A DNA stretch of 12,991 bases from Amoeboradix gromovi. Lineage: Eukaryota > Sanchytriomycota > Sanchytriomycetes > Sanchytriales > Sanchytriaceae. Numbering within the stretch: position 1 is the first letter of the stretch; each line of letters starts with the position of its first letter. Both the position numbers and the translations under genes were made by a program. Below the pieces are notes generated by a model that was given only the letters and a program-made list of their open reading frames with translations, was not told the DNA's origin and made no database searches. The stretch is taken from the NCBI GenBank assembly GCA_018985225.1, contig JADGIF010000245.1, forward strand, positions 1 to 12,991, read 5' to 3'. Shown piece by piece: positions 1 through 6,756 of this stretch.

Positions 1-303
1 AAGTGTAATAGTGATATTTTATTTGAAATAAAGATTGGATGAAAGAGTAAGAGAATAGCTGTACAGAATATTTATTTTTGAAATTCGATACAAAAAAGTT
101 ATTTATTTTCCTTTTACACTCGTCAACTCCGCAACTAGCTGAATGTCCACTCGCCTCTTAGATCCATAACATTAATAAAGCTGAAATAATGTTCCAAGTT
201 GTTACTGAAAGTTAGTCCAGTTTTTATATTTGATGTCCCATATGTTGAATTAATCTTTTTTGAGACACTGCGTTTTAAGAAGTTTGTCTAATTTTCGCAG
301 AGC
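1..303. other. Intergenic, no intact gene
   Basis: A+T-rich stretch upstream of the Mis18 gene. I see no open frame with coding character on either strand. The only recognisable content is a 30-nt segment at 211-240 that recurs inverted near the right end of the window. The short frame around it reads through that segment and stops soon afterwards. The Mis18 promoter must lie here, but no clear TATA box or other element can be assigned. Confidence 0.5.
211..240 (+). repeat. Dispersed repeat arm 1 (inverted partner at 12723-12752)
   Basis: These 30 nt match the minus strand of 12723-12752 at 27 positions, and all three differences are transitions. Similarity fades on both sides. At the right-hand copy the segment lies inside an open frame and carries a TAG, where this copy has CAG in the corresponding codon. 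It looks like a remnant of a once-longer dispersed element, with this copy the more decayed. The source family is not recognised. Confidence 0.6.
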
Positions 304-666
304 ATGTCCCAAACGACTTGTCCAACATTTTTATATGATCAAACGTTTATTGTGCAGTGCTCAAAGTGTGGTGCCATTGTAGCGGATTCATCTATGATGC
401 TTAACATGAAAAAAGATTTCGGCATATTCTTAAAACTTAACAAATCAGTAATAAGGATAGGCACAAAATCCAACTTTATTATAAGCAAATGTGGTGAAGT
501 AATTGGGGCTTGGGATGCGCTAGTTCCTGAAGTGGAAAATAGCATTTTGTATAAAATTTACTGGAAAACCGTTAAGTTAAACACATGTGGATTTTCTTGC
601 CGACCGATGGTAAATTTAAATGAAAAAATTTCTGTAGTCATTGAAACTAATAGGAAAATAAAATAG
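304..666 (+). CDS. Mis18-family centromere protein, short form
   Basis: This 120-residue protein resembles the Mis18/Yippee-like zinc fold. A first metal knuckle C19-x2-C22-G is followed by A-D-S (27-29), as in the Mis18 'C..C...lgDS' block. A second knuckle comes around residues 60-68 and has the K-C-G..I-G pattern. Known family role: Mis18 primes centromeres for CENP-A loading and works as oligomers in the nucleus. Oddity: the second knuckle has isoleucine (I60) where the first cysteine is expected, leaving C19, C22 and C63 as obvious ligands. The protein is also nearly all core domain, without the C-terminal coiled coil of the longer relatives. The ATG follows a stretch with no in-frame extension. 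An AATAAA overlaps the last codons (657-662). An unrelated Yippee-fold protein is the main alternative. Confidence 0.6.
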   Translation: MSQTTCPTFLYDQTFIVQCSKCGAIVADSSMMLNMKKDFGIFLKLNKSVIRIGTKSNFIISKCGEVIGAWDALVPEVENSILYKIYWKTVKLNTCGFSCRPMVNLNEKISVVIETNRKIK

Positions 667-848
667 GTAATTTTTATAAATTTTTTTTGTTGCCAATGAC
701 ACAAATTCTAACAAAAGTATACTGACTTTTAAAGCCATGGTTCTAATAGGACTCCTCGTTGAAATCCCTGGTTACGAGTAGCTCAAGAGGTCCCGCAAAG
801 AAGCAGGCAATTCCAGTCGCTCTGTTACCGTGGTTACCAATGCTCCCA

Positions 849-995
849 CTACCCTCTAGCCAAGATTGAATAGTGATTAATATACTTGAAGTATATGTTC
901 TTTGCTGCCATACTGTTTCTATTTACTTCCAAATGACAATTGGTACAAGTGTAGGTTTCTAAGCTGGTTTCTTTAAAGTACCATACCTCGTACAT
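849..995 (-). pseudogene. BED-type zinc-finger-like fragment (remnant A)
   Basis: A 48-residue minus-strand frame contains V-W-Y-F near its start, a C17-x2-C20 pair, and later N-I-Y-F-K-Y-I-N-H. This order resembles the BED finger of hAT-type transposases and derived proteins: W.yF, C..C, then NL..H...H. One histidine of the usual pair appears replaced by tyrosine. The frame is short, is bounded by stops on both sides, and has no transposase body next to it. I read it as a remnant rather than an active gene. A chance open frame remains possible. Confidence 0.3.
864..937. repeat. Diverged dispersed repeat, copy A
   Basis: Three blocks recur in the same order and orientation at 12389-12456. 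They are an identical 10-mer (864-873), a 20-mer (891-910) differing at two positions, and a 7-mer (931-937), with spacings that differ by 1 to 5 nt. Similarity continues weakly to the left. Both copies lie in gene-free spacers and both cover the BED-like reading on the minus strand, which suggests an old transposon-derived family. Confidence 0.6.
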
Positions 996-1421
996 GTCTG
1001 ACTAGTAAATGCTTCATTACATTCGATTATCGTCTTTCCTCTTTATTTACACTTGAACTTCAAGCGTTCCTTGAATAAATTGTACAGATATTACTGTCTA
1101 GGGATTGAAAGACATCTGATTCTTCCATGTTTGTACCAGTTCATCAGTGTTGAAGAATGTATGCTGTACCTACTAGTTATTTGTTTAGAATTGATTTACC
1201 ATTTGCAAAAAGGAAGAACATCGAGTATTTAAGCTGTTGGAAAAGTCTTGAAATTGTACAAAAATGCATACAAATTCGCGATAAATGATTTATTCAAGAA
1301 GACAATCGAGCTGTGTCCGATATATTGACATGCGCAGTTGCGAACTAAACTATATTGCCGCATGCTGATCTCACCATAAAGCGCGGTACAATTAGAACCT
1401 CTCCTTTCAGTTGTAATCAGT

Positions 1422-2867
1422 ATGACAGTTAAACATCATCAAGCTGCGAATAGCACCAAAGACAAGGCTGGCACCATTCAATCGTTTGCGTATAGTGGTA
1501 GATTAATGGAGAAAGAGTTGCCCAAATACGAAATGCCAAAGGAATCCAACAATCCTCGCACTGTGTACCAAATAATACATGACGAACTAGCTTTGGACTG
1601 TAATCCATCCCTCAATTTGGCTACATTTGTGACTAACTGGATGGAGCCTGAGGCTAATGATCTACTACTTGAGTGCGCTAGTAAGAATTATGCTGATATG
1701 AGCTGTTACACTCAAACTACTGAAATAGAGGGCAGATGCGTTTCTATTCTTTCACACTTGTGGAATTCCCCATCGATCTCCAAGGAAAGTATCGGCACCT
1801 ATTGTGTGGGAAGCAGCGAGGCTTGCTTGTTAGGGGCTCTGGCGATGAAGAAGATATGGCAGCACAAGCGTAGTTCGGAAAATAAAGATTATTTTCATCC
1901 CAATATTGTCATGCCGTCAACTGTACAAGTCGTGTGGAAGAAGTTTGCCACATACTTTGATGTGGAACCTAGATACGCCATTATTAGCGAATACAAGTTG
2001 GACAGCAACAATGATGAACTGATCAGGCTATGTGATGAGAACACAATAGGAATAATCAGCATCCTTGGAAACACTTACACGGGTCACTTTGATGATGTTG
2101 ATGATCTCAACACTAAAGTAACAGAGCTTAACAATAAAAAAGGATACAACATAGGAATCCATGTGGATGCCGCCACTGGAGGATTTATAGCTCCTTTTTT
2201 ATATCCAGAACTAAAATGGGACTTTCGTTTAAAAAACGTATGGTCTATCAACACAAGTGGGCATAAATACGGATTGGTTTATCCAGGTGTGGGATTTATA
2301 GTATGGAGAGATGATGAGAAACTTCCAAAAGATTTGATATTTGATCTGCACTATTTAGGTGGAGTTGAGCAGACATTTACATTGAACTTCAGCAAACCTA
2401 GCAGCCAAGTTGTATTGCAATATTATAACATGTTACGATTAGGAAGAGATGGCTATAAAAAAGTGATTAAAGGTTGCAAAGAGAATGCTATTTATCTCAA
2501 GAAAAGACTAGAAAGCATGGGTCCGTTCGAAGTCATTAGTTCTGATAATGGGACACCTTTGGTGACTTGCAGATTAAAGGAGTCAGTAGTCGAATACACC
2601 GTATTTGATTTGGAGCGTAAATTGAAAGAATTTGGATGGATCACCCCTGCATATCAATTACCAGAAGGAGCAGAGCAGATATATATCCTTAGAATGGTGG
2701 TTAGAGAATCTTTTTCAGTGGACATGGCCAGCAAATTCATTGATGCAATGCAAAAGTCTATCGACTTTTTGATGGAGCAATTTGCATCAAATAATAAGAA
2801 AAAGGCGGTGGAGAGTAACAAGAAACATAAAAAGGTTAGAAGTGCTAAAATGCATGTAGCCTGCTAA
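1422..2867 (+). CDS. Glutamate decarboxylase (PLP-dependent)
   Basis: This 481-residue protein belongs to the GadB-type glutamate decarboxylases of bacteria, plants and fungi. It would convert L-glutamate to GABA and CO2 in the cytosol. Diagnostic blocks in order: the N-terminal 'NLATFVTNWMEPEA' region; G-S-S-E-A in the cofactor-binding region; H247-V-D249-A-A-T-G-G-F, whose aspartate contacts the pyridine nitrogen of PLP; and S-G-H-K282-Y-G with the Schiff-base lysine. Length is close to the bacterial enzymes plus a short tail. The tail (about 459-481) is rich in lysine and ends in cysteine, loosely like the basic C-terminal extensions of plant and fungal enzymes. Calmodulin binding there is only a possibility. 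The frame is uninterrupted, so no introns. It ends 23 nt from the convergent PAN gene. Confidence 0.95.
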   Translation: MTVKHHQAANSTKDKAGTIQSFAYSGRLMEKELPKYEMPKESNNPRTVYQIIHDELALDCNPSLNLATFVTNWMEPEANDLLLECASKNYADMSCYTQTTEIEGRCVSILSHLWNSPSISKESIGTYCVGSSEACLLGALAMKKIWQHKRSSENKDYFHPNIVMPSTVQVVWKKFATYFDVEPRYAIISEYKLDSNNDELIRLCDENTIGIISILGNTYTGHFDDVDDLNTKVTELNNKKGYNIGIHVDAATGGFIAPFLYPELKWDFRLKNVWSINTSGHKYGLVYPGVGFIVWRDDEKLPKDLIFDLHYLGGVEQTFTLNFSKPSSQVVLQYYNMLRLGRDGYKKVIKGCKENAIYLKKRLESMGPFEVISSDNGTPLVTCRLKESVVEYTVFDLERKLKEFGWITPAYQLPEGAEQIYILRMVVRESFSVDMASKFIDAMQKSIDFLMEQFASNNKKKAVESNKKHKKVRSAKMHVAC

Positions 2868-2874
2868 TTGATTA

Positions 2875-2886
2875 AATAAATTTATT
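2875..2886. terminator. Palindromic bidirectional poly(A) signal
   Basis: AATAAATTTATT is a perfect 12-nt palindrome, so each strand reads AATAAA. It lies in the 23-nt gap between the stop codons of the convergent decarboxylase and PAN-protein genes. One element can therefore serve both transcripts. Cleavage 10-30 nt downstream would place each mRNA 3' end inside the neighbour's coding region. The assignment rests on position and the canonical hexamer. Confidence 0.6.
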
Positions 2887-2890
2887 AAAT

Positions 2891-3619
2891 TCATTCACAA
2901 ATAGTAAGGCGAGGTTGATACTCAAGTTCCAGCTCATCATTAGTTTGACTTTGGCGCTTAAATTGTTCCTGTAGCAATATCTCATGCTTGGGATCATATT
3001 CTAAATTAAAAGTGCTTTCAGTTTGCATAAATTTCAGTTTTTGATTATAATACTTGCGAAAAAGATATGCGCAAAGTAATAGAACCACTACAACAGATAA
3101 GGCTATTCCAATTATAGCGTCGACGGATAATGGTTCGCTAGAAATAACAGCAGGTGGCATTGTATTGTTACCCTTTTTGAAATACAGATATGAATCAGGG
3201 AAGTCAACAGCCGGTTTCGTTTTATTAGTGTTTGTGTTGTAAAAATACTGACAAGAAGTAGAAGAATAAGGCTTAGCAGAGAAAGCAATACAGTCCGAAT
3301 CGTTGTTACAGTATTCCGTGCAGTAGCGTATATTAAAATCGGATTCATTCTCGTAGAAATACAGAACATCTTTTAGGTTCTGAAATGAACAGGAGTATCC
3401 ATCAATCTGTGTTATTTCGTTTGCTCTGTTTTCGGAAACGCCTGAATCGATGTTCTCCATGCTATTAATCATCTCAACAAAACCGTAAAGAAAACACTTT
3501 TTACCGGTTTTTGGTATCTCCCATCGATAGCACTCGGATTTCAGTGCGCATTCCTTTCTACAATTCTTCGTAGAGGTTACTTCTGTGAGTATTCCAATCT
3601 CTACCAATCCAGATTGCAT
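2891..3619 (-). CDS. PAN/Apple-like type I membrane protein (5' end uncertain)
   Basis: From the first in-frame ATG this is 242 residues. The extracellular part has two cysteine clusters, C20-x3-C24-x5-C30-x11-C42 and C77...C100-x3-C104-x5-C110-x12-C123. Both resemble PAN/Apple modules, which bind proteins or glycans. Several N-x-S/T sites follow the second cluster. A hydrophobic helix spans about 167-187. It is followed by R-K and a charged tail of about 55 residues with short acidic and tyrosine-containing stretches. No signal peptide is present at this ATG, although topology demands one. The open frame continues 12 codons upstream without an ATG, and a GT..AG segment lies at the 5' end, so a spliced first exon is likely. 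Only 80 nt separate it from the proteasome stop. Probable surface receptor or adhesin; ligand unknown. Confidence 0.6.
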   Translation of the reverse strand: MQSGLVEIGILTEVTSTKNCRKECALKSECYRWEIPKTGKKCFLYGFVEMINSMENIDSGVSENRANEITQIDGYSCSFQNLKDVLYFYENESDFNIRYCTEYCNNDSDCIAFSAKPYSSTSCQYFYNTNTNKTKPAVDFPDSYLYFKKGNNTMPPAVISSEPLSVDAIIGIALSVVVVLLLCAYLFRKYYNQKLKFMQTESTFNLEYDPKHEILLQEQFKRQSQTNDELELEYQPRLTICE

Positions 3620-3699
3620 TGGTTTTACCCGCGAACTAAATACATTTGTACACACTGGTCAAATGATCTTAAAGTATCGAAATTTGGAGCAAATTTTAT

Positions 3700-4459
3700 T
3701 TATTCTGTTTGCATCTGATCCTGAACCTGGTTTAAATATGGTTCTAAGTTCTCATCTTCTAACATTTGCACTCCATCTTTAGAAACTACAGCTATACAAA
3801 CTGATTTTGGCTCGATCTTTTCTACCCCACTTAACAATGATCTAAGCCCATGAATGATTCCCTCCTCTTTTGTACACTTTTTGATAGAATCCAAATTTCG
3901 TTCCAAATATGTTCTAGCTGACTGGGATCTGTTTCCAATAGCTATAGCATGATATGGAAATGCAGTAGCATTTGGCATAAATTGATACAACTGTACCGCA
4001 CCATTATGGTATCCCAGCATTAGACATCCAACCCCATAGGGTCTTCGTCCGTATCTTTGAGTGTTCGCTTGCGCTTTTAAAAGCATGGTATTCATCAGTT
4101 TTTGAGGCATTAGCTCACGAGTATATGTTAATCTACGTTATTCATGACTACCTATGACCCAAACACTCGTTTCTCATGAAATCAGCCAACAATCTTGCGT
4201 CACTACTCAATCCTGAAATTCCCATGATTAAATGATTATCCAGTTTAAACAGTTTTTGTTGATATGAAGACAATGGCCCAAATGATCTCTTCAATGCTAC
4301 TAGTATTCCAACATCAGCTTCCTCTGATTCCGGTGTTTGTACTGTTAATCCTATGCATATACTTCCTTGTTTAACAGCTTCCATAGCGTACTCGACTTGA
4401 TGCAATCTTCCTTGCGGTGAGAACGTAGTGTTGTCAGAATCATAGACATTTCTAAACAT
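3700..4459 (-). CDS. PSMA1: 20S proteasome subunit alpha-6 (PSMA1/Pre5), two exons
   Basis: Coding exons 4459-4152 and 4132-3700 join to 246 residues, the normal size for this subunit. The N-terminus starts MFRN-YDSD and continues F-S-P-Q-G-R-L-H-Q-V-E-Y-A-M-E-A, the conserved alpha-subunit signature that forms the gate helix H0. Later come L-S-S-Y-Q-Q-K, the T-Q-R-Y-G-R-R-P-Y-G-V-G block, and R-S-Q-S-A-R-T-Y-L-E-R, all typical of alpha-6 rather than the other six alpha paralogues. The subunit is non-catalytic and sits in the outer ring of the 20S particle. Removing 19 nt restores the frame and gives the same number of residues as human PSMA1 between the conserved arginine before the intron and T-Q-R-Y-G. 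The start is 42 nt from a divergent gene. Confidence 0.93.
4133..4151 (-). other. 19-nt spliceosomal intron in the proteasome alpha-6 gene
   Basis: On the minus strand the segment reads GTAGTCATGAATAACGTAG. It begins with GT, ends with AG, and holds an AATAAC that could serve as branch site a few nucleotides from the 3' end. Unspliced, it shifts the frame and puts a TAG directly after the arginine codon. Spliced, the phase-2 junction AG|A encodes that arginine and the alignment with human PSMA1 has no gap. The length is not a multiple of three, so retention is always disruptive. A sequencing error cannot explain a block with both splice boundaries that exactly fills the frame. Confidence 0.85.
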
Positions 4460-4501
4460 CCTACTTGTTTAGAAAATAAATTAATTATTATTTCTTACAA
4501 A
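4460..4501. promoter_or_regulatory. 42-bp divergent promoter
   Basis: This A+T-rich spacer lies between the start codons of the proteasome alpha-6 gene (minus) and the small membrane-protein gene (plus). Both core promoters and both 5' UTRs must fit here or overlap the neighbouring gene. The central TTAATTATTATTT run is the only evident feature and no canonical element can be assigned. If both genes are real, they are likely co-regulated or have very short leaders. Confidence 0.45.
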
Positions 4502-4672
4502 ATGGCTACACCCATTTACATTGCTTCTTTGTTGTTCCTTGTTCATGGCTTTATTAGCGCTTGTTTGTATGGAAAAACTAACGATATACTACTCGAATTA
4601 TCCCTGGGTTGGTCTGGTTTACTTTTGGATGCTGTTATGTACAATTATAAGAACATTTACGATGAATTTTAA
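4502..4672 (+). CDS. Small two-helix membrane protein, possibly minimal EMC5
   Basis: A 56-residue frame starts at an ATG preceded by a run of A. It has a first hydrophobic segment (about 5-23) with L-V-H-G-F-I-S-A, and a second (about 29-46) beginning D-I-L-L-E-L-S-L-G. EMC5/MMGT1, a subunit of the ER membrane protein insertase, has the same layout: L..H..fSA in helix 1, a loop, then D-I-V-L-x-x-L-L in helix 2. Here the loop is only about five residues and there is no cytosolic tail. Support for a real gene comes from the divergent promoter and from the stop lying 1 nt from the convergent stop at 4674. An overlapping longer frame in another register (4521-4745) runs into the opposite gene and is less plausible. 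The EMC5 assignment is tentative. Confidence 0.5.
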   Translation: MATPIYIASLLFLVHGFISACLYGKTNDILLELSLGWSGLLLDAVMYNYKNIYDEF

Positions 4673-4685
4673 TTTATTTAATAAA
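4673..4685. terminator. Back-to-back poly(A) hexamers overlapping coding sequence
   Basis: TTTATT at 4673-4678 gives a minus-strand AATAAA overlapping the stop codon of the 401-residue gene. AATAAA at 4680-4685 on the plus strand lies within the last codons of that same gene and serves the small membrane protein. The two stop codons are 1 nt apart, so the transcripts must overlap at their 3' ends. Confidence 0.5.
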
Positions 4686-5879
4686 TTTCCTTGGTATATC
4701 TTGCTCCCGAATCTTAATAAAATATTTCAATCTAAATATCTCTGAGTCTTCTTTACTTACTATGTATGCGCACTTTATATAATTCTTTAGACAGTATTCG
4801 AATATTCCACCGTACTCACTAGTCAATGTACCGCCCTCTTTCCTCTTTGTTTTGGCGTAGTTGTACTTGTCTAAGTTTGCTGATGAGCTTGAATGCACAA
4901 ATAGTTCAGACTTACCAATCTCCAGTGTCATACTGTCCATCATTAGCAGCCCCAGTTCTGTGTCCTCATCATTATCTTTCATGTTGATCAAATAGTGTTG
5001 AAACATTTCATTCTTCTCTACAATTATAATTTTGCGCCTTTTGTTTTTTGTTGTTACTTTATTGCAATGATTTATCAAATTATTCATATAGTCTCTCAGA
5101 GTGTTTAGCTCTGTTCCATAGCCTATCACTACTGACTTGTTGTAGTCTATTTCCTCCATTAGTTTGTTATCTGTCACAAAATTATATATGTGCTTAAAAA
5201 CAGTCCTTGATAAATACTCAACTTGCCACGTTTCTGCAGAGTTCATATCACACGTATCATTAATAAACACACTATCGTATGCCTCAACAACACTTATTAC
5301 ACCATTGTAGACCACCAGCTGTATGCTATCATCCACACCCTCAAATAAGCATGCAACCACCGTCTGATTATTGTTATAATTATATGTCCCAACATAGGCA
5401 CCCTTAACCAGCAAATTGGTAGCATCACACTCTGCAATGTCATGGTTTAATATGATTTTATTGGTTAGTTTACTTTCTTGCTTCTTCCAATCATTCGAGT
5501 TATAATAGTAGGTGAACTCTAGATTAGTTGGAATGCAAAAACAGCTAAAATCTATTTTATTAACAGAAGTATTAATTAAAATGCTAGGTTGAGTAATACT
5601 TTCAAGAGCATAGCGAATAGTTAATGATACATCAATGTTTGCACATTCAGGTACAAAGTTTCCTGGTTCGACAGAAGACTCATCTAGAACTACGGAAACA
5701 TAATTAGAAAACTCATCATTAATGGTGGCAGCAATGGAAACATGTAGCTGTTCGCCATCAGAAGTAGCAGATTTGCCACCTGAGCTCCCTGAAATTTGAT
5801 TTCTAAAATCTTCATGGGTTGACTTGTTAATTGAAGTGGGTTGTTTAACATTGAAGTGCTTAGGAGCATTGCGAGACAT
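4674..5879 (-). CDS. Unrecognised 401-residue protein
   Basis: An intact single-exon frame starting MSRNAPKHFN. I recognise no family. The N-terminal 45 residues look disordered, with a serine/glycine-rich patch at about 31-43. The rest alternates short beta-like hydrophobic strands with acidic and asparagine-rich loops, as in a soluble mixed alpha/beta protein. A lysine/arginine cluster (K-N-K-R-R-K) near residue 285 is followed by the beta-like I-I-I-V-E. There is no signal peptide, transmembrane helix or cysteine pattern. The C-terminus has E-Y-G-G-I-F-E-Y-C. An eRF1/Pelota-like fold was considered but no diagnostic motif (GGQ, NIKS) is present. It is convergent with the small membrane protein, with 1 nt between stops. 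The length of the intact frame argues for a real, fast-evolving gene. Confidence 0.75.
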   Translation of the reverse strand: MSRNAPKHFNVKQPTSINKSTHEDFRNQISGSSGGKSATSDGEQLHVSIAATINDEFSNYVSVVLDESSVEPGNFVPECANIDVSLTIRYALESITQPSILINTSVNKIDFSCFCIPTNLEFTYYYNSNDWKKQESKLTNKIILNHDIAECDATNLLVKGAYVGTYNYNNNQTVVACLFEGVDDSIQLVVYNGVISVVEAYDSVFINDTCDMNSAETWQVEYLSRTVFKHIYNFVTDNKLMEEIDYNKSVVIGYGTELNTLRDYMNNLINHCNKVTTKNKRRKIIIVEKNEMFQHYLINMKDNDEDTELGLLMMDSMTLEIGKSELFVHSSSSANLDKYNYAKTKRKEGGTLTSEYGGIFEYCLKNYIKCAYIVSKEDSEIFRLKYFIKIREQDIPRKFIK

Positions 5880-6756
5880 GAAACTATATTGCTCTGGGGT
5901 TGAGATTTTCCGTGGTTACAAGCTTATGGCTATACTAAATTGTATGCTGTGAATACTGGCTAGTAGGCAAGTTAGATAGTCCACTAGTATTTTGGACCCA
6001 CAAGAACTAAGTGCGACCCCTGGATTAACTACCAAAGAAACACGACTAGCTTCAGTATAATGTTTAAAATAAATTTTAATCTTTTTAGCTTGAAGTTAAG
6101 AGTTTTAAGTTGAATCTTCATGCAATAGTCCAAATTTTCTTGTTGAGTAATACGACAGCTTTTTCTAACATTTATCGATCGTAACTGAATAAACAGTTTA
6201 TCGCGATTAGATGAATTTTGTGGTTCTATTATTTCTTTTCCAGATTTTTGCATTGGAATTTCAACCAGTTGCAACCAATACTGACATATGCAGTTTAGTG
6301 TCGCCGTTTTCGTAAACAGACAAGATTTCATTTTTAATATAATAATAATTTTATTATTACTATTAGTTTTATCGTTCGAATATTCTTCCTTTCTAGAGCT
6401 TCGCAATCGAGTAAACGCTCGATGATCATTTTCTCATGTGTGACATGTATCCAAATTATCACAGTCAGAATTTGTCAGATATAAAGTGACCGTGGGTAGC
6501 CACTCTACCTTAATGCATAGTGCTACTAGTTTTTTATGAAGTTTTTGCTTTTCTCTGAAGTCCGGAATTTGGATGAGGAGCAAGAGTTGAGCACCGATCT
6601 CAGTATCAACCTGCTCGCGCACCATATAGTATTCTATTAGTCAATTCTTTTTAAAACTATCGGACTTGATGCTTAAATTCCGGGTCTAGTTCATATCTGA
6701 TTGGAAGTGGTTTAATCTAAGATTGATCAAAATCCCCTATACCCCTTCTTTCACTC
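5880..6756. other. Long intergenic spacer, no convincing gene
   Basis: This 877-nt spacer separates the divergent 401-residue gene and the kinase gene, so both promoters lie here. Minus-strand open stretches exist (6434-6625 and below about 6406), but they change frame repeatedly, are lysine/asparagine-rich, and have no homologue I can name. A short A+T-rich run of ATT/AAT triplets lies at about 6332-6360. The 63-codon frame at 6434-6625 has faint BED-like character and is listed separately. A spliced minus-strand gene with very short introns cannot be excluded. Confidence 0.4.
6434..6625 (-). pseudogene. Possible BED-like fragment (remnant D)
   Basis: This 63-codon frame from an ATG has a weakly BED-like C-terminal half: A-L-C-I-K-V-E, then L-T-N-S-D-C-D-N-L-D-T-C-H. 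This recalls C..C followed by STS.NL..H...H, with the second cysteine replaced by valine. Part of its nucleotide sequence aligns loosely with remnant C at about 10437-10560. Evidence is weak, and it may be random open frame. Confidence 0.15.

Larger units (their letters stand above)
667..1421. other. Long intergenic spacer with decayed sequence
   Basis: This 755-nt spacer lies between Mis18 and glutamate decarboxylase. It holds one diverged repeat unit (about 864-937) and, on the minus strand, a 48-codon BED-finger-like frame (849-995). A 43-codon frame starting at ATG 1157 on the plus strand is open but has no recognisable domain. The last 60 nt before the decarboxylase ATG contain a pyrimidine tract ending in CAG (about 1400-1410). 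This could be a splice acceptor of a 5'-UTR intron, but no donor can be assigned. No tRNA or other RNA gene was recognised. Confidence 0.5.

Noticed and set aside
730-940. RNase H-like reading on the minus strand (W-L-E-G-S-G-S-I-G-N)
   Set aside because: It superficially resembles the W.pGH.gi.GNE.AD motif of non-LTR retrotransposons, but the frame has stops just upstream and lacks the expected H and D residues. The BED-like frame in the same place is more open.
1157-1288. 43-codon plus-strand frame upstream of the decarboxylase
   Set aside because: Too short, with no motif and no conservation evidence. It could be an upstream ORF or chance.
667-1421. tRNA or other structured RNA gene in the spacer
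   Set aside because: No T-loop consensus with a matching acceptor stem could be found on either strand here or in the other spacers.
3653-3655. Start of the PAN protein 12 codons upstream at GTG
   Set aside because: GTG is not a normal start in nuclear genes of eukaryotes. The first ATG (3619) is used instead, with the caveat that an upstream exon is likely.
4133-4151. Frameshift or sequencing error in the proteasome gene
   Set aside because: The inserted block has exact GT and AG ends and its removal gives a gapless family alignment. A random indel would not do this.
4521-4745. 74-residue plus-strand hydrophobic frame
   Set aside because: It overlaps the last 72 nt of the opposite-strand gene and the small membrane-protein gene in another frame. 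The 4502-4672 frame has better start context and tail-to-tail spacing.
6029-6406. 125-codon minus-strand open stretch
   Set aside because: It lacks an ATG at its start, is lysine/isoleucine/asparagine-rich from A+T bias, and shows no domain. No gene is called.
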